A stretch of 52,024 nucleotides of DNA from Bacteroidia bacterium (lineage in GTDB: Bacteria; Bacteroidota; Bacteroidia; AKYH767-A; OLB10), in contig JAEUTH010000020.1 of assembly GCA_016788165.1 (NCBI GenBank), forward strand, positions 1 through 52,024. Reading direction: 5' to 3'. Below the pieces are notes generated by a model, which was given only the letters and a program-made list of their open reading frames with translations, ran no database searches and was not told where the DNA came from. Both the position numbers and the translations under genes were made by a program. Shown here in pieces: positions 27,975-36,713 of the stretch. Within the stretch, counting starts at the first letter, position 1. Every line of letters starts with the position of its first letter.

Positions 27975-28301
27975 ATGATTACCATAACGGATAAAGCCAA
28001 AGAAAAATTATTGGATTTGCGCCAAAAAGAAAATCGCGATGAGCATTATTTTGTACGGGTAGGGGTTGCCGGAGGCGGATGCTCGGGCCTTAGTTACGAG
28101 CTTAATTTTGATAAAGAACTAAAGGCCGATGATAAAGTATTTGAAGATAAGGGCTTGAAAATAGTGTGCGATAAAAAATCGTTTTTATACCTTATAGGTA
28201 CGCAACTTGAATTTAGTGATGGCCTAAACGGCAAAGGCTTTGTGTTTAATAACCCCAATGCTACACGTACTTGTGGTTGTGGCGAAAGCTTTGCTGTTTA
28301 A
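27975..28301 (+). CDS. sufA: Iron-sulfur cluster assembly A-type protein (SufA/IscA family)
   Basis: 108 residues from the ATG at 27975 (MITITDKAKEKLLDLR). A TTG at 27960 opens the same frame five codons earlier but would add non-family sequence. The family cysteines are present: the GGGCSGLSYELNF motif and the C-terminal TRTCGCGESF pair. It carries or delivers [Fe-S] clusters in the cytoplasm. It heads the run sufB, sufC, sufD, sufS on the same strand, but a hairpin with a T-run (28401-28426) lies between it and sufB, so part of its transcription may stop there. Confidence 0.93.
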   Translation: MITITDKAKEKLLDLRQKENRDEHYFVRVGVAGGGCSGLSYELNFDKELKADDKVFEDKGLKIVCDKKSFLYLIGTQLEFSDGLNGKGFVFNNPNATRTCGCGESFAV

Positions 28302-28318
28302 CCATTTATCAATAAAGC

Positions 28319-28402
28319 ATGATAGCATTTTTATCCTCGGTATTGTTAGCCTTTTTGGCAACATTGCTTTGGTGGAAAAAGCAACAAAACCGCAACAAAT
28401 AA
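28319..28402 (+). CDS. Candidate 27-residue single-span membrane micropeptide
   Basis: A short ORF beginning 17 nt after the sufA stop. It encodes MIAFLSSVLLAFLATLLWWK followed by KQQNRNK: one hydrophobic span of about 19 residues, a Trp pair at the interface and a basic tail, which is the charge layout expected for a single-pass membrane peptide with the C-terminus inside. The stop codon overlaps the start of a terminator-like hairpin (28401). There is no homology evidence from here, so it could be chance. Its position between sufA and sufB would place it in the suf transcript. Confidence 0.35.
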   Translation: MIAFLSSVLLAFLATLLWWKKQQNRNK

Positions 28403-28426
28403 AGCAGCTACAACTGCTTTTTTTTT
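28401..28426 (+). terminator. Intrinsic terminator or attenuator between sufA and sufB
   Basis: AAAGCAG (28401-28407), a 6-nt loop and CTGCTTT (28414-28420) followed by six more T (nine T in all). A 7-bp stem with a T-run is a credible, if moderate, terminator. It lies before sufB at 28478, so it could set a different level for sufA versus sufBCDS. Confidence 0.6.
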
Positions 28427-28477
28427 AACTAAAACAAGTAGTTAGAATCAATCCAAATAAGAAAACAAGACACTATA

Positions 28478-29920
28478 ATGAGTGATGATTTAAAAATATT
28501 AGACGAGGTAACCCAGAGCGATTACAAATGGGGCTTTGTAAGTAACATTGAGTCTGAAAACGCACCCAAAGGTCTTAATGAAGATATTGTTCGATTTATT
28601 TCAGCCAAAAAAAACGAGCCGGCCTTTATGCTCGAATACAGGCTTAACGCATTTAGGCATTGGCAAAAAATGGAGGAGCCTCGTTGGGCATATCTCCAAT
28701 ATCCAAAAATTGATTTTCAAGACATCATCTATTACTCGGCACCAAAACCCAAAAAAGAACTTGCAAGTTTAGATGAGTTAGACCCCGAAATTAAAGCAAC
28801 GTTCGACAAATTAGGCATATCACTTCTAGAACAAAAACGGCTGGCAGGCGTGGCTGTTGACGCTGTTATAGACAGTGTTTCGGTTAAAACCACTTTTAGC
28901 GAAGAGTTGGCCAAACAAGGGATTATATTCTGCTCATTTAGCGAAGCGGTACAAAATCACCCCGATTTAGTAAAGCAATACATGGGTAGTGTGGTACCTT
29001 ATACCGACAATTATTTTGCTGCACTTAATGCAGCCGTGTTTAGCGATGGTTCATTCTGTTACATTCCCAAAGGTGTTCGATGCCCTATGGAGCTATCTAC
29101 CTATTTCAGAATTAACTCAGCAGGTACGGGTCAATTTGAGCGCACCTTAATTATTGCTGATGAAGGTGCTTATGTAAGCTACCTCGAAGGTTGTACAGCC
29201 CCCATGCGCGATGAAAATCAATTGCATGCTGCTGTTGTCGAAATTGTATCACTTAAAAATGCGCAAGTAAAATATTCAACCGTTCAAAACTGGTATCCAG
29301 GTGATAAGAACGGTGTAGGAGGCATTTACAACTTTGTAACCAAACGCGGTATTGCACATGCACATGCTAAAATTAGTTGGACTCAGGTAGAAACCGGCAG
29401 CGCAATTACCTGGAAATACCCCAGTGTAATTTTAAAAGGCGATTATGCTATTGGCGAATTTTACAGTGTAGCTGTAACCAATAACATGCAACAAGCCGAT
29501 ACCGGTACTAAAATGATACACATTGGCAGCCATACCAAAAGCACCATTATTTCGAAAGGAATAAGTGGCGGCAAATCAAACAACAGCTACCGAGGTTTGG
29601 TTCGTATAGGAAAGCAAGCCAAACAGGCACGTAACTTTTCGCAATGCGATAGTTTGCTTTTAGGCGATACCTGTGGCGCACATACATTCCCATATTTAGA
29701 GTGCAGTAATAGTACCTCAAAAGTAGAGCACGAAGCCACAACAAGTAAAGTTGGCGAGGATCAAATTTTTTACTGCAATCAACGCGGCATAAAAACCGAA
29801 GATGCCATTGGTTTAATTGTAAATGGATACTGCAAAGAAGTATTTAATCAATTACCTATGGAGTTTGCCGTTGAAGCACAAAAACTTTTAGCCATAAGTT
29901 TAGAAGGGTCGGTTGGCTAA
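28478..29920 (+). CDS. sufB: Fe-S cluster assembly scaffold protein SufB
   Basis: 480 residues. SufB forms the SufBC2D scaffold on which [4Fe-4S] clusters are built. Family sequences: [19 protein letters not shown] near the N-terminus, [60 protein letters not shown], and the C-terminal [20 protein letters not shown] with CNQRG, ending in the usual [13 protein letters not shown]. The length and motifs are those of a complete SufB. It is followed by sufC at 52 nt. Confidence 0.97.
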   Translation: MSDDLKILDEVTQSDYKWGFVSNIESENAPKGLNEDIVRFISAKKNEPAFMLEYRLNAFRHWQKMEEPRWAYLQYPKIDFQDIIYYSAPKPKKELASLDELDPEIKATFDKLGISLLEQKRLAGVAVDAVIDSVSVKTTFSEELAKQGIIFCSFSEAVQNHPDLVKQYMGSVVPYTDNYFAALNAAVFSDGSFCYIPKGVRCPMELSTYFRINSAGTGQFERTLIIADEGAYVSYLEGCTAPMRDENQLHAAVVEIVSLKNAQVKYSTVQNWYPGDKNGVGGIYNFVTKRGIAHAHAKISWTQVETGSAITWKYPSVILKGDYAIGEFYSVAVTNNMQQADTGTKMIHIGSHTKSTIISKGISGGKSNNSYRGLVRIGKQAKQARNFSQCDSLLLGDTCGAHTFPYLECSNSTSKVEHEATTSKVGEDQIFYCNQRGIKTEDAIGLIVNGYCKEVFNQLPMEFAVEAQKLLAISLEGSVG

Positions 29921-29972
29921 TAACCATTATAAAAAATAAACAAAACAAGGCGCAAGCCAAGTCATACAAATC

Positions 29973-30725
29973 ATGTTATCAATTAAAAACTTACAAGCAG
30001 CCATAGGCGAAAAACAAATTTTAAACGGGCTTAACCTGGAAGTAAAACCCGGGCAAGTACATGCCATTATGGGCCCCAACGGATCGGGCAAAAGCACATT
30101 AGCAGCCGTGCTAACAGGTCGTGAAGATTATGACGTAAACGGTGGCGAAGTTTTATTCGAAAACGAAAACTTAATAGAGCTTGCCCCCGAAGAGCGCGCA
30201 CAAAAAGGTGTGTTTTTAGCCTTTCAATATCCAATTGAAATACCGGGTGTAAGCAATGCTACCTTCCTTAAAGAAGCTGTTAATGCAGTACGACAAGCGC
30301 AAGGAAAAGCCAAACTCGATGCCAAAGAGTTTTTAATGATTATGAAAGAAAAAATGGCCTTGGTTGAAATGGATAAAACCATGACACAGCGTAGCGTTAA
30401 CGAAGGATTTAGTGGCGGTGAAAAAAAACGAAACGAAATTTTTCAGATGGCCATGCTCGAACCAAAATTGGCAATACTTGACGAAACCGACTCGGGCTTA
30501 GATATTGACGCATTACGCATTGTAGCCGATGGCGTAAATAAATTACGTAATCCCAATCGTTCGTTTATTGTAATTACCCATTACCAAAGATTGCTCGATT
30601 ATATAGTACCCGATTTTGTACATGTACTGTATCAAGGCCGTATTGTAAAATCAGGCGGCAAGGAACTGGCCTTAGAGTTAGAAGAAAAAGGTTACGATTG
30701 GATTAAAGAAGAAACCGTTGCTTAA
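29973..30725 (+). CDS. sufC: Fe-S cluster assembly ATPase SufC
   Basis: 250 residues, an ABC-type ATPase that powers the SufBCD scaffold. Walker A GPNGSGKST (34-42), ABC signature FSGGEKKRNEI (146-156) and Walker B LAILDETDSGLD (166-177) are intact. FLAFQYPIEIPGV at the Q-loop region is typical for SufC, and so is ITHYQRLLDYI at the H-loop. It is not membrane bound. It lies between sufB and sufD, spaced by 52 and 37 nt. Confidence 0.98.
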   Translation: MLSIKNLQAAIGEKQILNGLNLEVKPGQVHAIMGPNGSGKSTLAAVLTGREDYDVNGGEVLFENENLIELAPEERAQKGVFLAFQYPIEIPGVSNATFLKEAVNAVRQAQGKAKLDAKEFLMIMKEKMALVEMDKTMTQRSVNEGFSGGEKKRNEIFQMAMLEPKLAILDETDSGLDIDALRIVADGVNKLRNPNRSFIVITHYQRLLDYIVPDFVHVLYQGRIVKSGGKELALELEEKGYDWIKEETVA

Positions 30726-30762
30726 CAATAGCACCCATTATTTTTAAGCAACAAAAATTATC

Positions 30763-32037
30763 ATGCAACATACTTTAGAAAATACAATAGCCGAAAGTGC
30801 TTTTTCAGAATTTGAAAACAAACAAGCTTCATTGGCTCAGGTAAATAATAAACTAAGAAAGCAAGCTTTCGATGCATTTACAGCTAATGGATTTCCGACA
30901 ACAAAAAATGAAGAGTGGAAATATTGTGATGTATCTACATTGATGCAAACTCCATTAGCAACATCGGCACAAAGTCAAAACAAAACTACCATTGATTTGC
31001 CTTTATTAAACGATGCCATTGTTTTGGTTTTTGAAAATGGATTGTTTAATGAAAGTTTAAGTCAATATACATCATTGCCCAAAGGATTAACTATTGAATT
31101 GTTGCAAAACACCAAACACGAGGCTGCAACAAAACATTATCAGCAATATGCCGATAATCAAATGGCCTTTAGTGCATTAAACACAGCATTTAATACAGGC
31201 GGATTATTTATACATGCTGCCGACCAAGCAATAATAAACGACAACATTTTTATAATTAATCGCGTAAGCAACCTGCAAAACAATGCAACCTATTGCCGCA
31301 ACTTAATTATAGCCGGTACAAATGCGCAAATGCAAGTATCGCTACTTACAATAAGCAGCAATGCTACGGGTTATTTAAATGTTGTAAACGAATTGGTGGC
31401 ACTTCAAAATGCTAACCTGAGTTTCGATTTTATACAAAACGATGTTGATACATTAAGTCAGATTAGCAACACCTATGTGTATCAAAAAACACAATCAACC
31501 TTTACGATAAACACCGTTACGTTGGGCGGCAAACTGGTGCGCAACAACTTAAACATGATGTTAGCCGATGCAAATATCGAAACACATTTAAATGGTTTGT
31601 TTGTAATAAATGGCAAATCGCTGGTTGATAATCATACAGCCGTGCATCATGCACAACCCAATTGCAATAGCAACCAACTTTATAAAGGCATTGTAAGCCA
31701 AAATGCTACAGGCGTTTTTAACGGGAAAATATTTGTTTACAAAGACGCGCAAAAAACAAATGCCTACCAAAGCAATAAAAACGTATTGCTAAGTGACGAT
31801 GCTAAAATGTTTGCTAAACCGCAGTTAGAAATTTATGCCGATGATGTAAAATGCAGTCATGGAGCAACTACAGGCCAGTTAGATAATGAAGCATTGTTTT
31901 ATCTCAGGTCGCGTGGTATAAATTTACCCGATGCACAAGCCCTGCTTAATTTTGCATTTGCAAGCGATGTGCTTCAAAATATTAAACACGAAGCATTGCA
32001 TAAATACACGGTGGCGTTGCTTGCTCAAAAGCTATAG
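30763..32037 (+). CDS. sufD: Fe-S cluster assembly protein SufD
   Basis: 424 residues, the third partner of SufBC2D. The N-terminus (FPTTKNEEWKYCDVSTL, about 44-60) and the C-terminal beta-helix with KMFAKPQLEIYADDVKCSHG and GATTGQLDNEALFYLRSRGI are standard SufD signatures; the histidine in KCSHG corresponds to the one thought to help cluster assembly. The preceding stretch VYKDAQKTNAYQSNKN is also characteristic. It is followed by sufS after 66 nt. Confidence 0.95.
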   Translation: MQHTLENTIAESAFSEFENKQASLAQVNNKLRKQAFDAFTANGFPTTKNEEWKYCDVSTLMQTPLATSAQSQNKTTIDLPLLNDAIVLVFENGLFNESLSQYTSLPKGLTIELLQNTKHEAATKHYQQYADNQMAFSALNTAFNTGGLFIHAADQAIINDNIFIINRVSNLQNNATYCRNLIIAGTNAQMQVSLLTISSNATGYLNVVNELVALQNANLSFDFIQNDVDTLSQISNTYVYQKTQSTFTINTVTLGGKLVRNNLNMMLADANIETHLNGLFVINGKSLVDNHTAVHHAQPNCNSNQLYKGIVSQNATGVFNGKIFVYKDAQKTNAYQSNKNVLLSDDAKMFAKPQLEIYADDVKCSHGATTGQLDNEALFYLRSRGINLPDAQALLNFAFASDVLQNIKHEALHKYTVALLAQKL

Positions 32038-32103
32038 CATTACTAATGCATTCAAACTGTTTGAAGCAAGTTTATAAGACGGAACTTAATTGGAGCTATA
32101 ACA

Positions 32104-33348
32104 ATGAATCACCCAAATACACAAAATGAATTTGATGTTGCAGCTATTCGTAACCATTTTCCGATACTGCAAACAAGCGTTTACAACTTACCTTTAGTTT
32201 ATTTTGATAACGCTGCTACAACGCAAAAACCACAAGCAGTAATTGATGCCATTACAAATTACTACAGTAAATACAATGCCAACATTCACAGAGGTGTACA
32301 TTACCTGAGCCAAATAGCATCGCAGGCATACGATGATGTTAGGATTAAAACACAAAAATTTTTAGGTGCAGCACAAGCCAGCGAAATTGTTTTTGTACGA
32401 GGCACTACAGAGGCCGTAAATTTGGTAGCTGCTACTTATGGCCGCCAACAACTAAAGGCGGGTGATGAGATATTAATTAGCCACATGGAACATCACAGCA
32501 ACATTGTACCCTGGCAAATTTTAGCGCAACAAACCGGAGCTGTTTTAAAAGTAATTCCGATAAATAAAAATGGCGAATTAGATATGCAGGCGTTTTATGT
32601 TTTGTGTACAGCCAAAACTAAAATAGTTTCGGTTACCTATGTAAGCAATGCATTAGGAACCATTAACCCGGTAAAAGAAATTATTGATAATGCGCATAAA
32701 CAAGGAGCAGTAGTTTTAATTGATGGTGCACAAGCTGTATCGCATTTCGATTTAGATGTACAAGAACTTAACTGCGATTTTTTTGCTTGCAGTGCGCATA
32801 AAATGTTAGGCCCAACAGGCATAGGTGTGCTTTATGGTAAACACCACCTGCTTACGCAAATGCCACCATATATGGGTGGAGGCGATATGATTCAATCCGT
32901 ATCGTTTAATGGAACCACCTACAACGAAGTGCCATATAAATTCGAAGCCGGAACTCCGCATATAGAGGGGGTTATTGCATGGGGTGCTGCATTGGATTAT
33001 TGGCAAACCATAAACAGAGCGCAAGCAATGCAACACGAACAATCACTTTTAAATTATTGCACCAACCAGCTTCAACAAATCAAACGGGTTAAGATAATTG
33101 GCACCGCTGCTAACAAATGCAGTGTATGCTCATTTGTTATTGAGGGTGTTAGCAATTTTGATGCGGGTATGTTTTTAGATACCATGGGCATAGCTGTACG
33201 AACCGGGCAACACTGTACCGAACCCTTAATGGATGCTTTGGGCGTTAAAGGTACCATAAGAGCTTCGTTTTTCTTTTACAATACCATAGCCGAAGTTGAT
33301 AAACTAATTGCAGCCGTTAAAAAGTGTATTGATGTGCTTGCCAAATAG
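32104..33348 (+). CDS. sufS: Cysteine desulfurase SufS
   Basis: 414 residues. A group II PLP-dependent desulfurase that provides sulfur for the clusters. PLP lysine K233 in ACSAHKMLGPTG, active-site cysteine C371 in RTGQHCTEPLM, and the N-terminal VYFDNAATTQKP and HRGVHYLS are all found. The terminal IRASFFFYNTIAEVD is typical. SufS generally needs SufE or SufU to take the persulfide, but no such gene follows here: the next gene is an S46 peptidase under its own promoter. The set is therefore sufABCDS without sufE. Confidence 0.96.
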   Translation: MNHPNTQNEFDVAAIRNHFPILQTSVYNLPLVYFDNAATTQKPQAVIDAITNYYSKYNANIHRGVHYLSQIASQAYDDVRIKTQKFLGAAQASEIVFVRGTTEAVNLVAATYGRQQLKAGDEILISHMEHHSNIVPWQILAQQTGAVLKVIPINKNGELDMQAFYVLCTAKTKIVSVTYVSNALGTINPVKEIIDNAHKQGAVVLIDGAQAVSHFDLDVQELNCDFFACSAHKMLGPTGIGVLYGKHHLLTQMPPYMGGGDMIQSVSFNGTTYNEVPYKFEAGTPHIEGVIAWGAALDYWQTINRAQAMQHEQSLLNYCTNQLQQIKRVKIIGTAANKCSVCSFVIEGVSNFDAGMFLDTMGIAVRTGQHCTEPLMDALGVKGTIRASFFFYNTIAEVDKLIAAVKKCIDVLAK

Positions 33349-33419
33349 TTTTTGCAAAACAATAACTACTTGCTTCGTATAAACGATAGCTGTTAACATG
33401 TACTTAACCCGAGTAAGTA

Positions 33420-33448
33420 TTTGGTAAATAATTTTAAAACTTTCTTTG
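33420..33448 (+). promoter_or_regulatory. Probable promoter of the S46 peptidase gene
   Basis: TTTG (33420-33423), a 17-nt spacer and TTTCTTTG (33441-33448). The -7 box has one mismatch to TAnnTTTG. The start codon is 28 nt downstream. Confidence 0.42.
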
Positions 33449-33476
33449 TACTGTTAACTCCTAAAACCATTTAAAT

Positions 33477-35660
33477 ATGTTTACAGCAAACCGAAGCATG
33501 TGGTTAGCACTGCTTATTTTTATTGGCATAAATACCGCTAAAGCCGATGAAGGCATGTGGTTGCTTAGCAAACTAAAGCAAATAAACGAAGCCGAAATGA
33601 AAGGCTTGGGCTTAAAGTTAAGTGCCGATGATATTTACAACATCAACCAATCGTGCCTTAAAGATGCCATTGTACAAATGGGCAGCGTAAGCGGCAATTC
33701 ATTTGGCGGTTTTTGTACTGCCGAAATTGTAAGCGACCAAGGTCTGGTGCTTACCAACCATCACTGTGGCTTAGATGCCATACAAGAAAACAGCTCAGTT
33801 GAACACGATTATTTAACCAATGGATTTTGGGCCATGTCAAAAGCCGATGAGTTGCCAAACCCGGGCTTAGGTGTACGGTTTTTAGTACGCATGGAAGATG
33901 TAACGCAAGAGGTATTAACGCAGTTAAGCGATACCATGAGCGAAGCCACTCGCAATGCAGCCATTACAAAAGCCATTGCCGGAATTACCAAAAAAGCAGC
34001 CGAAGGCAATAATTATTTAGCAGATGTAAGAGGCTTTTACAGAGGCAGCGAGTTTTATCTTTTTATTTACGAAGTGTTTAAAGACGTGCGTTTGGTTGGC
34101 GCACCACCTTATGCTATCGGAAACTTTGGTGGCGATACCGATAACTGGGTGTGGCCACGCCATACAGGCGATTTTTCGATGTTTCGGATATACGCCAATG
34201 CCGAAAACAAACCGGCCGAATATGCAGCAACCAATGTGCCCTATAAACCCAAAAAGTTTTTAGAGGTAAGTAAAAAAGGCATGACTGAAAATGATTACGC
34301 CATGATTATTGGTTTCCCTGGCCGTACCGACAGGTATGCTACCAGCCACAGTTTAAAAATGGCATTAGAAATTACAAATCCGGCAATTGTTGATATACGC
34401 AAAGCCAAATTAGATGTGATTAATAAAGCCATGGATGAAAACGATAAAGTACGCATTCAGTATCAGGATAAAAAAAATCAGATATCAAACTATTGGAAAT
34501 ATTACATAGGCCAAACAGCACAGCTTAAACGCAATAAAGTTGTAGAAACCAAAACCGATTTAGAAAACCAATTTGCAAATTGGGCTAATGCAAATGCAAG
34601 CCGTAAGGCACAATATGGCAACTTGCTCAGCAACTTAAACAGTACATACAATGAAATGAAATCGTATGCATTGTTACGCACCTATCAATCAGAAGCTATA
34701 GCGCAAGGGCCTGAGTTTATACGTATGGCACGTGGTTATGAAACGCTGCTGAAAAAATTAGAAAATGCCGATACAAAACCCGAAGAAATTAAAACCATAA
34801 CCGACAGATTAAAAGCAGCCAGCGAAGCACATTTTAAAAACTATGATGCCGGTGTTGATAATCAACTATTTGTGGCAATGATGCAGATGTATGTTAAAAA
34901 TGTACCTGCAGGCCAACAAGCGCCAATGGTTGCCGAAAAAATAAAAGCAAATAAAACGGTAAGTGCATGGGGCAATAAATTGTACAGCAAAACCATATTT
35001 GCATCGGCCGAAAAACTAAATGCATTTTTAGCAAATCCGAAAGCAAAAACATTAAAGAATGACGAAGGTTTTATTTTGGCAAATGCCTTAATGGATAATT
35101 ATTCGCTTAATTATGGAAGTAAGGTTACAGCATTAGATTTAAAACTAAATACTTTGGGACGAAACTGGATTGAAGGTTTACGTAAAATGAGCCCTGATAA
35201 AGATTTTTATCCCGATGCAAACTCAACCATACGCTTAACCTATGGTACCGTTAAAGATTATGATGGCAACGATGCCATAAGCTATAATTATTTTACAACA
35301 CTTGATGGTATAATGGAAAAGATGGATCCTTCGAATCCGGATTATGTGGTACCGGCAAAATTAGTAGAGCTATACAAAGCAAAAGACTTTGGCCCTTATG
35401 CTGAAAATGGTGTAATGAAAATAGCTTTTATAACCACAAACGATATTACCGGAGGTAATAGCGGCAGCGGCATATTAAATGATAAAGGGCAGTTAACCGG
35501 CCTTGCATTTGATGGTAACTGGGAAGCCATGAGTGGCGACATTTATTACGACCCGCGTTACAAACGTTGTATAAATGTAGATATACGTTACGTACTTTTT
35601 GTAATTGACAAATTAGGTGGCGCAGGTCATTTAGTACGCGAAATGAAATTGGTTGATTAA
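33477..35660 (+). CDS. S46 family dipeptidyl-peptidase, DPP7 type
   Basis: 727 residues with a signal peptide (ending near residue 23, before DEGMWLLSKL, a family hallmark). It is a periplasmic serine exopeptidase that releases dipeptides from oligopeptides, a main way Bacteroidota use protein. Triad: H96 in LTNHHCG, the aspartate in NFGGDTDNWVWPRHTGDFS, and S662 in TGGNSGSGILN. The S1-pocket position is glycine, G680 in AFDGNWEAMSGDI; in P. gingivalis this is glycine in DPP7 (broad, hydrophobic) and arginine in DPP11 (Asp/Glu). So DPP7-like specificity is expected. The usual NSGSPV is NSGSGI here, a small deviation. Its own promoter and terminator isolate it. Confidence 0.93.
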   Translation: MFTANRSMWLALLIFIGINTAKADEGMWLLSKLKQINEAEMKGLGLKLSADDIYNINQSCLKDAIVQMGSVSGNSFGGFCTAEIVSDQGLVLTNHHCGLDAIQENSSVEHDYLTNGFWAMSKADELPNPGLGVRFLVRMEDVTQEVLTQLSDTMSEATRNAAITKAIAGITKKAAEGNNYLADVRGFYRGSEFYLFIYEVFKDVRLVGAPPYAIGNFGGDTDNWVWPRHTGDFSMFRIYANAENKPAEYAATNVPYKPKKFLEVSKKGMTENDYAMIIGFPGRTDRYATSHSLKMALEITNPAIVDIRKAKLDVINKAMDENDKVRIQYQDKKNQISNYWKYYIGQTAQLKRNKVVETKTDLENQFANWANANASRKAQYGNLLSNLNSTYNEMKSYALLRTYQSEAIAQGPEFIRMARGYETLLKKLENADTKPEEIKTITDRLKAASEAHFKNYDAGVDNQLFVAMMQMYVKNVPAGQQAPMVAEKIKANKTVSAWGNKLYSKTIFASAEKLNAFLANPKAKTLKNDEGFILANALMDNYSLNYGSKVTALDLKLNTLGRNWIEGLRKMSPDKDFYPDANSTIRLTYGTVKDYDGNDAISYNYFTTLDGIMEKMDPSNPDYVVPAKLVELYKAKDFGPYAENGVMKIAFITTNDITGGNSGSGILNDKGQLTGLAFDGNWEAMSGDIYYDPRYKRCINVDIRYVLFVIDKLGGAGHLVREMKLVD

Positions 35661-35733
35661 AAACCAATTTATTCCATACCTATAAATACAACCAAAAGCG
35701 GCAATAGAAATAGTTCAATTGCCGCTTTTGTTT
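35646..35733 (+). terminator. Tandem hairpins, the second a strong terminator
   Basis: The first hairpin, AAATTGGTT (35646-35654) with AACCAATTT (35662-35670), spans the stop codon of the S46 gene. The second is a perfect 12-bp stem, AAAAGCGGCAAT (35694-35705) and ATTGCCGCTTTT (35718-35729), with T residues after it. Because the A/T ends are symmetric, the second also serves the convergent DUF3108 gene. Confidence 0.85.
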
Positions 35734-35764
35734 TATATCAGATACAAAGTAATTACAATAAATT

Positions 35765-36538
35765 TTAATGCGCTTTCTGTAATGGTGCTTTTAATCCACT
35801 ATAACTTTTCAAATCCATCTTTATAGAACCAACTAAAATATTGGCTTGTGCACGAATCGGTATTTTATTTTCATCATCACTAATCCATAAAGTCATATCC
35901 TCATTCGATTTAAAAACACGACCTTCTAATAATCCGGGTCTTAAGACAATGCATTTTATTTTACCAAATTTTGTTTGAATGGTTTCGCGGCCAATAAATT
36001 TTAAATTAAGCGGAATAATTTCTTCGTCAAGCCAGGCCTTCATTTCAATTATCTTACCGGGAGCCATGGATGCAAAGTTTTCGTTTCGTGCATAATAAAA
36101 AGCCGAAATTAAATCTTGTAATTGCTCGGGCATATTAAGGGTTGACTTTTGGCTGGTTGCTATTTTATTGTAATGATTAAAACTAACGGTTTGATTAATT
36201 TTGTAGCCACCTTCATCCACACGCCTGATAAACAACCAAGGCACCAATCCCAACGAGTCAATAAAACTCTCATAGCGGTCGCGCACTTTAAAAAACAAAT
36301 CAAAGGCGCCCAAACTTCGGCCGGTACCCACTACATGATAACAAGGTCTGTTCCCTAATTTCTTTATTTCTGGCAGCACTTCAATTTTTGCTTCACCGGC
36401 ATCAATAAAACCATAGTGCACTCTGTAATTTAATACTTCGCCTGCTCTAAAAGTGGTATTAGGTTTAGTGGTTATATTAATTTGAGCTTGCACATATAAA
36501 CTACATAGTGTGCAAACTATTAAACAAATGTTTTTCAT
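35765..36538 (-). CDS. DUF3108 family secreted or periplasmic protein
   Basis: 257 residues with a signal peptide (MKNICLIVCTLCSLYVQAQ). The start of the mature part, TFRAGEVLNYRVHYGFIDAG, together with GTGRSLGAFDLFFKVRDRYE, matches the DUF3108 family, a beta-rich fold related to lipid-binding or polysaccharide-export proteins whose role is not known. The remainder (KIKCIVLRPGLLEGRVFK, LWISDDENKIPIRAQ) is also family-typical. It is followed downstream (35718-35729) by the shared terminator with the S46 gene. The GT9 gene upstream is 176 nt away, so co-transcription is uncertain. Confidence 0.83.
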   Translation of the reverse strand: MKNICLIVCTLCSLYVQAQINITTKPNTTFRAGEVLNYRVHYGFIDAGEAKIEVLPEIKKLGNRPCYHVVGTGRSLGAFDLFFKVRDRYESFIDSLGLVPWLFIRRVDEGGYKINQTVSFNHYNKIATSQKSTLNMPEQLQDLISAFYYARNENFASMAPGKIIEMKAWLDEEIIPLNLKFIGRETIQTKFGKIKCIVLRPGLLEGRVFKSNEDMTLWISDDENKIPIRAQANILVGSIKMDLKSYSGLKAPLQKAH

Positions 36539-36713
36539 TCTAATTTTTACAATTAATACAGCTATTCAAACTATATACCATTGTGCAGGTAAACTAAACG
36601 CAGGTTAAGTGTTGGATGTTTTCTGTATCATCAAAAGCTTTTGTATATATGGGTTTTAGTGTATCGTATTCAAATTATAGCTTGCATGTTAACCGTATAT
36701 CTTAATTAATATT

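Noticed and set aside
28240..28428. Longer plus-strand ORF overlapping the end of sufA
   Set aside because: It lies in another frame of sufA for its first third and uses the sufA sequence as a shadow; the shorter ORF at 28319 is the only sensible candidate there.
36616..36705. 29-codon ORF (MFSVSSKAFV...) in the gap between the DUF3108 and GT9 genes
   Set aside because: Random-looking composition and no neighbouring signals.
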